From Nereocystis luetkeana (Eukaryota > Sar > Phaeophyceae > Laminariales > Laminariaceae): a stretch of DNA of 64,000 nt. The position numbers and the translations under genes are program-made. Shown here piece by piece: positions 11,272 to 22,100 of the stretch. A model generated the notes under the pieces. It worked only from the letters and a program-made list of their open reading frames with translations, did no database searches and was not told the DNA's origin. The stretch spans positions 10,506,528-10,570,527 of the forward strand of contig JARUPZ010000015.1 of assembly GCA_031213475.1 (NCBI GenBank). Reading direction: 5' to 3'. How positions within the stretch are numbered: the stretch's first letter is position 1; each line of letters starts with the position of its first letter.

Positions 11272-11961
11272 TAAAGACGGCGTCAAGAATCGTGTTTTTT
11301 TTTTGTCACGATTCTCGTCAAGAAAAGCACCATTCAAGCAGATTCAAGACAAAAACCTCACAAATCGCGTGATTTTTTGTTTGTCGGTTAGGGTTGGCCA
11401 TTATTCGTGTTGCTACATGATACGTGCACAGCACAATTGCAGTGTACGAGTATTAATACCTGGTAGTAGTTAAACGGCAGAATGTCGATCGTATTGAGCC
11501 AAGGCGGCTCTCATAGCAGTCATCGGTCGTACGGGTACGGGCGGTTGAACTATGGACAGAGGAGAGATGGCCTGAAGGCGCCGTCATGCCGCGATGGGTA
11601 ACGTAGTTGTATTGAGCGCTGCTTCCTTTAAAAAAACGTTACGTCCCCTCCGGGACATGCCTTTTAGTAGGGCATAGGGAATAGGGGACTGGCGCAAGAA
11701 CGAATTGAAACCCATCGTAAGGCATATAGCATGCATATGGTACAATCCTCGATATCACGGTTGTTGTTTTTTATACTGGTGGTGGAATAGATGTGACGGC
11801 TTTATTGAAAAAATGCACATTACTACGTACAGCAGTTGTACGCACAGACATGTGGACCCTTTCAGAACTGCACCAACCTGCGTTTTTTGGGGACAAGTAC
11901 ATATAAATACGTACGTAGCGTGGAGTCGCTTTGTATCGACCGCAGTGTTGTTATGTGTGTT

Positions 11962-12062
11962 GTTCCTACCCGCCGACATCCAGCACAACCGGTGTCCGTG
12001 CCGATTCTTCAATCCTAGAAGAGATACAAGTTCTGTGGTCACAAAGCTACGCCACAGATACG
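11962..12062. repeat. Dispersed repeat D
   Basis: Carries GACATCCAGCACAACCGG, GATTCTTCAATCCTAG and GTGGTCACAAAGCTACGCC, as at 4.6 and 30.3 kb. Confidence 0.65.
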
Positions 12063-12258
12063 TTACCAAGATTTCTAATTTTCTTTTTATGATTCCGCCT
12101 GATATTGTATCATATTTGCCAGTGTCTTTGTTGTGGCGCTTAAGGCGAAGATCCCTCCCGCACAGAACCGAGGACAGTCGACTAAAAGAGAAGTTTCAAA
12201 GCACTACACCCGTGACACACGGCACACACGCGGGACACACGGAACACAGCAGTAGAGC

Positions 12259-12370
12259 TATTAGGGGGGACCATATAAAATAGGACCCACGCTAGACACA
12301 AAATCCTATATGCTTTGCTATTTTTACGAACCATATTTGGTCCTATTCACTATGGTCCCCCGTAATAGTA
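12259..12370. repeat. MITE-like palindrome A
   Basis: Arms CTATTAGGGGGGACCATA and TATGGTCCCCCGTAATAG. Confidence 0.8.
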
Positions 12371-12477
12371 GTGGGATCTGTATTGACTGATAGCACCTTC
12401 CGTGTTTTAAGTCATTTGATTCTGACAATTTTTAAAAATGTGGATAGTAGTTGTGGTTGTTATTCTCACCTGAACTC

Positions 12478-12589
12478 TATCACGGAGGACCATAATATAT
12501 AGGACCTACGGAACACCCAAAAAGCTATATATTCACCTATAGTTACTAACAATATTTGGTCCTATTTACTATGGTCCCCCGCAATAGGA
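12478..12589. repeat. MITE-like palindrome A
   Basis: Left arm CACGGAGGACCATAATATA (diverged), right arm TATTTACTATGGTCCCCCGC. About 110 bp from the previous copy. Confidence 0.75.
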
Positions 12590-12992
12590 TGATTGGGATA
12601 GGACCTGAACATTATCTGATGGAAAATGGAACCATACTACTAAAAGGAAAACGTCAACCTGAGTGAATTTTACAGAACCGCCGCAGGGGGTGGAACTCTC
12701 GACCACACTCGGCTGCCCGCGAAAATCGCACTGCAGCAGCAGGAGGAGCAACAGCAGCGTTGTTGCACCTGTCGCAGCACGCATGTATCACACAACCGCA
12801 GAGGCCCCCAGCTCTACAGATGGCAGGGTCCGAGAAACAAGGAATTACTGAAGACTCGTGGTAGGTCACAGCAATACAGCGCGGACAAACCACCGTTCAC
12901 GCGTGATGGTGCTTCCTCCCCAGCAGGCGGCCTGAATCAGAGTTGATTGTGCTTTCTCTTTTTCGTTTTATATACCGATGACCGCTACGGGT

Positions 12993-13107
12993 AGTATTAC
13001 GGGGGGCCATAGTTAATAGGACCAAACATTGTTAGTAAAAATGGTTAAATATACATGTTTTTATGTACACCATAGGTCCTATTAACTATGGCCCCCCGTA
13101 ATAGTAG
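12993..13107. repeat. MITE-like palindrome A
   Basis: Arms TATTACGGGGGGCCATAGTT and AACTATGGCCCCCCGTAATA, a nearly perfect palindrome. Confidence 0.85.
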
Positions 13108-14025
13108 TGTGCGGTAGTGTTGTGGCCAATCACGGAGTGTCGTTACGGGACCGGTACTCGGCAACGCTATTTTTTGGGCATGTCAGTTTTCAGTGGGACA
13201 TCGAAGGTGCAACCCTCGGGAATTTCGTCCTCGAAAGTGGTACCGATACCGGCAGCAACCTATCTCCAAGATCACAGAGAGGGCGGGGGTTCTTGCTGTC
13301 ATCCCCGGATCGCCCGTACTAGCGCGGGCCTTTCTGTCTCCGGCATTGCGTGGGAACAAAAACAAGTGGCTTCCAACCAATAACCCTCATGCATGAGCAC
13401 ACCCTTTATTACCCCTTTTTGGACTGCTGTCTCTTTAGGTCGGTTTTGGGGATATATTACTTAGCATTTGAATGGTTTGCCCCCCGAAAGGGACTGGAGT
13501 CCCAAGAGGGTTAACATGGCCCCTTGTTCGTACACCGACACCCCCTGTAACACCCCGCCATGGTATCACCCCCCCCATGTAATCTGGCCGAGTCTACGCA
13601 CTCGTGAGCAACCGACGTCCCAGTATCACACCCCCTCGTTATCACACCCCCCAGCTGCGGGACTCCCGTTCCCCGTTCATGGTGCTTATCACCGGGGGTA
13701 CTCTAGATATCACACCCCCCCCTATAAAGGCACCCACGGTGATGATATTTTCAAAGGTGATGAAAAAATATCGTCTGGGTGTGCTTTCATCCGTCTTGAA
13801 CGGTGTAGTACGTGTAGTACACGTCATATACTGGCATTCTACGTCATACACGTACCAATGCAAGGAGCGTTTACAATACTTGTAGATATAATTTATGTGC
13901 ATATACTGCTGTACGAGTACTCGTATACATGTATATGAAGACTAAATGACTGAATGGTCCTCGCATACTCGAACGTATCCGTCCAGAGTATCGAACGATT
14001 TAAACGATACATGATGTTTGCTTTT
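13108..14025. other. Intergenic with a degenerate TATCACACCCCCC repeat
   Basis: A diverged hairpin B lies at 13429-13515. TATCACACCCCC-type words recur between 13560 and 13730. No gene supported. Confidence 0.4.
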
Positions 14026-14120
14026 TAACCATTTTAGAACCGCAGTCCCGTTTGGGGGACAAAGTACTTGGAATTGATGTAGTTTGTCCCCACAACAGGG
14101 CTGCAGTACTAAAAGGGTTA
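14026..14120. repeat. Hairpin element B
   Basis: Left arm AGAACCGCAGTCCCGTTTGG and diverged right arm CCACAACAGGGCTGCAGTAC. Confidence 0.7.
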
Positions 14121-14554
14121 CTTCATGACCCGAATTGATCAAATCGAGGCACGTTGGATATTTTTTTTTTCTTGTGGTCGTCAAATTCGAATGTTTTCTG
14201 AGTTCTGAAGTGGTTGTTTTCGGCCGGACTTGCGGTACGTATCCAGCATTATAGTATACGTATACCTGGTGCCAGGTACCTATTATTATTATTTCTCTTG
14301 CCATTCGGCAATGTTGATAATAGTAACACGCAGTGTATACCACATATGCATAACACCACACGGGTGATAAGATAACAGCAGTGGTAACTTCCCCAAAGCC
14401 AGGGGAGGACGCGCACAACGCAAGGAAATGGCGGCTTGGGGAAGATCCTGTCGATATCGGTCCTTTTAGCCACGTAGCCGTGTCGCTCATCACCATAATA
14501 TTAGCTTTTACAGGCGCACCGTTGTCGAGAAATCCAGCTAGACTATATAGTATC

Positions 14555-14840
14555 GCCCCGGTGGTTCAAGTGGTTAACCTCGAATTCTACTTGTTTGAGT
14601 CCTGGGTTCGAGCCCCAGGTGGGGTCGGACTTTGACTTTATTTGCAAAAATAAAAAAAGGATTCAATTGTTGAGAGCGCCTTGCAGCGTGGGTAGGCACA
14701 ATTCGATGCGAGTCGACCACGCAAAGGCTGAAATCTTCTCGCGATAAAAATGAAGGCACGTACCGTAGCGGGAAGGGGGGAGAAGAGCCTGCTATGTGAC
14801 CCCGGATCTGAGTTACGAGTTGGAAGGAGAGAGAGAAGAC
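14555..14840 (+). mobile_element. tRNA-derived SINE, GCCCCGG head
   Basis: The head 14555-14627 is tRNA-like. A box A-like stretch GTGGTTCAAGTGG is followed by a perfect T-arm, CTGGG-TTCGAGC-CCCAG. The acceptor stem pairs only partly (GCCCCGG against GTGGGGT), so a working tRNA is unlikely. The body shares the words GAAGGCACGTACCG and GGGGGGAGAAG with the other SINEs here. Confidence 0.6.
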
Positions 14841-14854
14841 GGCCTACACAGAGG

Positions 14855-15150
14855 CCGCGACGAAGCCAATGCCCGCACGCAACGACGAAGCAAAGGCCCG
14901 CACGCAATGACTGCAAACGGTAGTTTACGATGCCAAGGGTCAAAACTAAGCCCCAGCGAAGGGCCGCCGGCGAAGCTAAAAAGGCCCGCAGGCAACGACG
15001 AAGCTAAGGCCCGCACGCAACGAACAAATAAATGCAAACGGCAGTTTACGATGCCAAGTGTCGACGAAAGGGCCGCGGACGAAGCCATTGCCACACAAAA
15101 CGACGAAGCTAAGAACTGCAAACGGCAGTTTACGATGCCAAGGGCCCGTT
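14855..15150. repeat. Complex tandem repeat
   Basis: A block AAACGGCAGTTTACGATGCC occurs three times (about 14919, 15038 and 15119). It is interspersed with CGACGAAGC and AAGGCCCGCACGCAA blocks. Confidence 0.75.
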
Positions 15151-15160
15151 GAGGCTGAGA

Positions 15161-15514
15161 TGCTACGAATTCTTCGAAAAATCTGTCCTGTTCAGAATAT
15201 GGTTGGTCCCTGACGCATTGGATGTTCCCGTACGCAATGACAAAATCATCAAACAAGAATGTTTTCTTCCCTAGACTCTGCCGCACCACACCTTCGCACC
15301 ATGCCGAAAATCTCTCGACCAACGTCAATGTGTACAAAGCGACCTGTAAGAAGCACCATCGGCAACTGAGAATCCTCGCCTGATGATACGAATGAAAGAC
15401 GGCAATCGAAATATGCCATGATAATGCATAATATACCGTCCGTGGGAAAAAGTATGATACTCTATCTTGTGCCGTACAGCTCACGACGAAAGGTAATGGA
15501 GAATTAATCTCCAC
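15161..15514 (-). CDS. Unrecognised open frame, hypothetical
   Basis: About 118 codons are open on the - strand with a natural amino-acid mix, including ERFSAWCEGVV, KTFLFDDFVIAYGN and EQDRFFEEFVASQ. There is no ATG at the beginning (GTG at 15514, a stop seven codons upstream), so it would be an exon or a remnant. It runs on into the tandem repeat at 15150, which adds an artificial tail. I recognise no family. It may be part of a decayed mobile element. Confidence 0.2.
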
Positions 15515-15559
15515 TATCAGAAGTTCTGTCTACGTTCCGCTGGGACGGATCCCAGAAAG

Positions 15560-16554
15560 CCAAAGCCGAGGAGGTGGAATATAGTATATAGCATGTAGTC
15601 TATAGTCTATAGTCTATAGTGTCAAGCAGAATACTGTTAATATCAGTATAATAGCAGTCTCTGTGACATTCGTCCGAGGGAGTGTACTATCAATATCAAT
15701 ATGCCATACCATAAATACGTACAGCAGTAGAATAAAAATATGCCATTCTGTAAATACGTACAGCAGTGAAGAACACACAGCAGTAAAATATGCGCATAAG
15801 GCGATCACCCCAGTTATACCAGACCTACCGTAAAATATACCACGCGGATAAACCGATCACGATTACCGGCGTTATACCATGGGTCCCGTGTATTATAATA
15901 TGCGGGTAGGGGGTAGGGTAAGCATCGTTGGCAGCGGGGAGATTTTCCGATTTTTTCTACTGCTGATGTACTACGAACAGCACTACGAGTACGCATAGAG
16001 CGCCACGAGCTGTAAATAGTGCACATAAGCACATAGGACGCACCCCCGAGGGAGTGTGTACGAGTATACGAGTATGCGAAAGCCTTACGCACGCCCCAAT
16101 ATACGTGCACATATCGTACAGCACAGCTATATAGAAGAGGTTTACCTGCTTAAATACACAAGGTTCCCCACCAAGCCCACCGGCTAAGCTACAAGTGCAG
16201 TAGCAGTAGTCCTGGTTGGGGTTACTGTTCGAGGGTGCTAATGCTTATAATAGTTCGAGCTCGGTCTGGGCCCATATGTTGGGGTGTTGGTTGCTGGTGT
16301 CAGGTGTCACATTTTACAATATTTTATGTCACCGGATTATCGGATTGCCGAGACATGACCGTCGGTGCACAGGGCACCCGAGTGCGCATGAGAATATGAG
16401 AGTGCTGCACGTTTTGTATTTTTTTACGGGTATCGATGTCAAGGTTTTTTTTATGTTTACGCACGTATACTATGTCCATGTCATACATGCGCTTGTTTGT
16501 TCCATCCCTTCTACTATTAATATCTAAAAAAGAGATAGGCGAAAAAATTGGCAT
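15560..16554. other. Intergenic, no gene seen
   Basis: Contains short repeats: CTATAGT at 15596-15620 and TACGTACAGCAGT twice at ~15717 and ~15757. No supportable frame. Confidence 0.35.
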
Positions 16555-17665
16555 ATGGCTGACGTGCCTTAATGCGCCTTAAACGTGCCTCTCTATATAA
16601 GGCATTTGCATTAAAAATGCCTGAGACGTGCCTGAAAGCGTTTCGGCCCCCCAAGACAAAACCCATACTAATTTTAAGTATTTTTGTGTGAATGGGAAAA
16701 ATGCCTGAAAAATTCCCTGAAACATATTCAGCGCCCGAACGCAAATCCTACACAAATTGCAAGTAGTTTGGTTTCAAGTGGTAAAATTGCCTGAAAATAT
16801 GCCTGAAACCTGCTCAACGCCGCAAGGAAAATTTCTATACTAAAATCAAGTAGCTTGGTCTCAGGAGGTAAACGCCCGAAATAATGCATGGAAACGTACG
16901 TACAGGGTTGTGAAGCGAAATTGAAAAGTGGCTCGGTCGCTTTTCCGGTTTTCCCGAAAAAGTCGGTCCGTTTCGGTCGGTTTGAAAAAAAAAACAGTAA
17001 AAAAAAAACGAAACCGGAACCGAACATTTCTCGGCCGATTTCTCCTCAACGTCAGCCAAATGGGCAGTATTTTGAAGGGTTCGGTGTGTATGTGTTGGCA
17101 CAATGTGTTATGATGTTCGTATGGTGTCAAGTGGCCTTCCCGCAGCACCTGCGTCTGCTGCGCCACACGGTACAGGCCGACATATACGCCAAACTGGTAC
17201 CGGTACGTCAGACGTACATGTATTTCCTGCAGCAAACAAAAACTACCGTTACAGCAGTTGCTACAATAAAACATGTACGTAGTAGGATAGTGCGAGGGTT
17301 CTTGGCTGGGTTGTGATGACGTAGATGACGTGACAAGGTGTCGCTAAGTATTTACACTATGTATTTTATGAAGACCATGCAGCATACAGCTACATAACGC
17401 CATGAAAAAACTACGTGGCTCGTGGGGGGGCTGAGAGCACGAACAAGCGCTGTGCGGCTGCTGCGGGCTATGGGGACCCTACGAAAAATATATTTCCCTC
17501 CCCCCTGATTTTGGGAGTTCCAGACTAACGGCGCTATTTTTTTCATGCCTCAAATGCCTGTAAGCGTGCCTGGCGCGTGCCTGGCGAAAGTTAGGGACGA
17601 AAACAGTAGTTCAGACACGCCTGTTTCAAAAACAGTAGTTTCAGGCATGTTTTCAGGCATGCGAG
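16555..17665. repeat. Region dense in GCCTGAAA-type words, possible transposon
   Basis: GTGCCT, GCCTGAAA and GCCTTAA words cluster at 16560-16890 and again at 17545-17600. Reverse-oriented TTCAGGCATG occurs twice at 17637-17660. Clustered subterminal words in opposite orientations resemble the ends of some cut-and-paste transposons. No transposase is recognised. Confidence 0.3.
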
Positions 17666-17984
17666 GGCCTATTTCGTCCTTCTTGCTCCTGCTCCCGACG
17701 ACTGTGCACGCCAAAATAATGCGTACCACGGATACTATTGTTATGGTAGTCGTAACTCAGATCCGGGGTCACAAAGAGATGTATAGCAGGGTATTCCTTC
17801 TCCCTCCTCCCCAGCACGGTTCTTGCCTTCAGTGACATTTTTATCGCGAGATGACTTCAGCCGTTTCTTTCCTCGTCGACTCGCGTTCAATGTATTGGTG
17901 CAATAGGCGCCTACCCACGGTCCCACGGTACAATGTACAATAGGCGCCTTTGACAGCAGTTGGTGTCATTGCTTACCGCTTTAC

Positions 17985-18316
17985 CTTTTTTTTTTTTTTT
18001 TTTTTTAACATCACTTCCACTTTCCAGCCTTACTCGTCGGAGGTTTTACCCTCAACGAGCTTCTGGACAAGCCGTGGTCACAGGTGTCCACCCTTCTCCC
18101 CCCCGGTACGTGCCTTTATTTTTTGTCGCACATAGGGTTTAGCATTCCCACTGCTCGCCGATTTTCATCGAATGTAGCTAACTCACGCTCTCGCGCTTTC
18201 CGCTAGTCAGTTTTTTTTTTTGCAAGAAAAAGCCACGAGCATGCACTCGGTGAGACTTGAACCCACGAAATTGATCTTGATAGGCACGCGGACCACCTAC
18301 CAAGCCACCGGGGACG
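17985..18316 (-). mobile_element. tRNA-derived SINE
   Basis: On the - strand it reads GGTGGCTTGGTAGGTGG (box A-like), then the T-arm GTGGG-TTCAAGT-CTCAC. The body carries AGTGCATGCTCG, GCGAGAGCGTGAGTTAGC and GGCACGTACC, and it ends in an A tail (T run 17985-18006 on +). Same family as 31121-31470 and 34993-35330. A further head fragment lies at 18385-18418. Confidence 0.75.
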
Positions 18317-18675
18317 CCTGGTAGTCATTAATAGTAAATAAAACTCCATACATACCCTCCACCCTCCATCCCAACCTTAGCAGTATTCCAGGTTGACCAC
18401 CAGACCACCGGGGCAAGCGTATCCAATACGTCCTACGTGCACACGCCCAGTGAGCGGTCAGTAGATACCGTACGTACACACGCGCATTGAGCGGTCAGTA
18501 GATACCTTGACCAAGAGGTGCAGGCTTTTCCTCTCATGTCCTGTCCTCTCCTCCCCGCCAGATAAAATGCTTGCACAGCGGGCAGTAAATAAGCACGTGC
18601 GTGAGGTTTGCGTCGCCAACATCAGACACACAACGAACAACACCAACAAGCACACTTGAACTCGCCGTTTAGCCG

Positions 18676-18772
18676 TTAACCCATTTAGAACCGCAGTTCC
18701 GTTTTGGGGACGAACTACTTGAAATTTGAGTGCTTTGTCCCCTTAACGGGACTGCGGTTCTAAAGGGATTAA
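18676..18772. repeat. Hairpin element B upstream of the lipoxygenase
   Basis: Arms AGAACCGCAGTTCCGTTTTG and CCTTAACGGGACTGCGGTTC. It ends about 125 bp before the lipoxygenase ATG, so it may lie in the promoter or 5' leader. No regulatory role is shown. Confidence 0.75.
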
Positions 18773-18896
18773 GCCTTCTACGTGACATATAATGTAACCT
18801 GCACTCGTTAGTTTTGAACAGCGATTTTTTTGTTTGTCTTATCTAAATCTCTGCTTCGTTCTTGTTTCTTGTGCGCGCACAGACTGGGCAGCGAGG

Positions 18897-19131
18897 ATGG
18901 CGCGCTCTTGGGGGGTGCCTGTGGCTGTCGCAGTCACCGCGGTGGCTTGCTTTGGTATACAGAACGCACTCCAAGGCACACAGCGGACTACTACTAATTC
19001 TATTAATACCATTAATGCAGCCACCACGAAAGATGCCGGCACCTTGTGTCTGGACGGGTCGTGTGAAGCGAAGACACCGGAGGCCTCGTCCGGAAGGCTG
19101 TTTCGCGGACTATCCCTTACCAGCCTCTTCG
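18897..19131 (+). CDS. LOX: Lipoxygenase exon 1 (residues 1-78)
   Basis: Starts at the first ATG after a possible 5'-leader acceptor (GCGCACAG, 18871-18882) and ends TTCG|GTGAGT in phase 1. It encodes MARSWG, a hydrophobic run, then a Thr/Ser/Asn-rich linker. The frame is open upstream to 18834 without another ATG, so a longer N-terminus from an upstream exon cannot be excluded. TATTAATA lies in the linker and reads in frame as Ser-Ile-Asn-Thr. Confidence 0.8.
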
Positions 19132-22100
19132 GTGAGTGTGGCTCATGCTTATTCTGCTGTACTTCCTCTTTCCTGTAAGTACCAGGTATGCTTTTGTTTT
19201 TTTTTAATACCGGCCCTCCGAGGTAGCTGATCACACTATAATACTATTAGTATTAATAATCGTTGTAACCAGAACCCAAATATGGTTTGGTAGGTAGCCT
19301 TGGTGTGTGTGTTTTGGGTCGATCGTGGGTTCTGATTACTACCAGGTACCTGATGTGTAGTAATATGTAATATTATCTATTACTTGGTATTGATAGGCAT
19401 TACCTTGTGTTACTCTGTAGCAGGGATGTAACCGGTGGTTCGGCGTCTGTTGCGATATGTGCGCGAAGATACGCCCGAAAGCCAAGTAACAAATTGCGTA
19501 TAAACGCCTCCCGAACCTCGAAAAGGCGTGTATCGGGATCAGAACCTAAACATATTTAGTTCTACTCTGGACAAGAGGCCCCGAAAAAAACAAAACGCCT
19601 GCGGCGAATTAACAAAGGGGGCTCATTTTGTTTTTCGCCGAAGGCGAATTTTCAAAGCAGTGTTTCAAGAAGAAAACAAGAAGGCCTATGGCGAACGAAA
19701 AAGCCCGCAACAACTTTTTGGGCCTGCGGCCAATAAAATTGCGCACCCAAAACCGCGTGTTGCGCTGCGCTCAACCAGGTCCTCTGCGGCTGCTGCGGAA
19801 AACGGACAGTGTACCCAAAATGTTGCCAGCGCAACAGCGTAACAGCTAATTATATCCCTGATATGTATTACTATGTACTACTGTTAATATATTTTTATAT
19901 TACTGGTACTACAGTCAGTTAGTATGTATTACATGTATTACCATGTATTACTATGTAGTACTATGTATCACTACCTGGTACATATTACTGTGTATCACTT
20001 TGTATTGGTGTGTATTACTATGTATGTATTGCTACCGTTACATGATACGACACCGCCGTAGTAATTAATGCAAGAAAATATCTCATTATATCCCCTCTAT
20101 CGCGCGTGCACTATTGCCTTATTATCTTATAGAGTCCTACCAAGGCTTACGTGTACTGTGGTACAGCAGCAGTAGCAGTGTCCTACTTATATAATATAAG
20201 GGGCCATACGTCGTAAATAGGACCTAATATTGCCAGTAAAAATAGGGAAATATATAGTTTTTTGTCTGTACCGTAGGTCTTATTTACTAGGGTCCCCCGC
20301 AATAGCATAGTACCTGGTATAGTTTTGTACGACCGCCCTCCCGTTGTGTGTGTTTGGTCACAAAGGCACTCGAAATTACAGTAGAATCGTGTTTAGGTTA
20401 CTGGCTCCGGGTGGGGTGGGGCAAGACACCTACCATCTACCCCATGGTGTCCATGCTACTGCTGTTGTGAGATTGCGTGTTTATCGGTCGTTGCTTTACC
20501 GTACGGAGTAAGGAGTAACGACGGGTGATATCGCACAGGATACTATAGGGTGCCATTGGTTTTCAGCGGTATAGACTGTTGAAAGTTTTGACCCAAAAAA
20601 ATGGCGGCACGGGTGCCCCCTAGTAGAGAACAGACAGTCGAACGCTAAACTTTCGGAAGGCCTTGGGGTGCAAGAGAAACGTCCAACGTCATATTTTCGA
20701 GAGGCTTTAGGGTGCTAGAGAGAAGGTCGAACGTTGTATTTTCGGGGGGCTCTCGATCGGACCGTTCCGAAAACAGCTCAAGGCGCTAAGGTGCTACGTA
20801 AAAGTTGAACGTTATATTTACGGAAGACTCTAGGGTGCGAGACAAGAGTCAAACGTCATGTTTCGGAAGGCACTAGGGTGCTGTTAATTTTTAAAAGTCG
20901 AACGTTATTTTTTCAGAAGGCTCTAGCGTGCGATTAAGAGAGAATGTCGAACGTTGTATTTTCGGAAGGCTCTCGGCTCTCGACCAGACCTTTTCGAACA
21001 CAGCTTAACCCTGTTATTAATAGTATATACTGCAGTCCCGTTTTGGGGACAAACCAGTCAAATTCCAAGTATATTGTCCCCACAACGGGACTGCGGTCCT
21101 AAAAAAGTGAATGCTGTTCGGAACTGGCAACCTTCCTTCCCGTTCTGACAACAGTGCTAAGGGTGTGTCTTAACTCCCACCAAAAAGCATGGGAACGAGC
21201 GGAACGGAACGAGGCTGTTCGTGGTCATTCGTTCCGTTCCTACCTAAAAAAACGTGTTTGGGTCCATGCAGAATCCTGGGCCTCGCCAGCGGAATCGGCA
21301 AGAACGGTATCTTTTGCACATGCCAAAGCAAATTGGTGTCCACATCCGTCTTCGGTGGTGTCCATGCACATCAAATAATATGCTACTTTGTTCCCGTTCG
21401 GTCGGGCCGTTCGGTCCTCCCAAACAAGAAAAAGGGGTGCGACACTTCTTCTTCCTCTTCCTAGATATGCTGTTTTTTTCGGGCTGCACTGAATCTGTTC
21501 GTTTCCCACAGCCAATCGACACCAATCCACGCGGCAAATAATATTCCATTCGGTTCGTTCCAATGCTCTCTGGGGGGGGGGGGGTTAAGACACACCTTGA
21601 CAATGCGTATATCATGCACACCCCTGTGCGATCTGAACGGTCTTCATCTCTTCGTCTTCCTTTGTTCTTTGCGGTATACCATGGTACGGTATACCGTACT
21701 GGTATGTATGATCCTTTTTCAAGTCTGCGGAGATCGTTGACTGGCGGCTGTCCGTCAAGACTCAAGCGGCAATGCCAATGTCAATGGACTTAAGAGGCAT
21801 GCGGTCCTCCTCTAGTGCCGGTTGGCGCTAGAATGCCAGCCGGGAGTATTGTTGTCTGGCGTGTACCGGAACTACCGCTGCATTTACTGCTGTTCCTCAC
21901 TTCAGGAGCAGCGTCAGTGATAGAGTTTTGGCCCATACTATACTATACTATACTATACTATACTATACTATACTATTTTTATACTGTACTACGTAGTCTA
22001 TTCTATACTATACTATATCATACCTGGTACTATGCTATTCTTTACCAGGTACTGTACTTTACTATAGTAGTCTACACTATACTATACTATGCTATACTAT

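Noticed and set aside
14555..14627. Possible functional tRNA gene
   Set aside because: The T-arm is perfect, but the acceptor stem and anticodon arm do not fold well. A SINE-like body follows, so I call it tRNA-derived.
16888..17316. A 142-codon frame with ATG on the + strand
   Set aside because: Its first third is translated from A-rich low-complexity sequence, the opposite strand is equally open, and it lies inside a putative repeat block. I could not support it as a gene.
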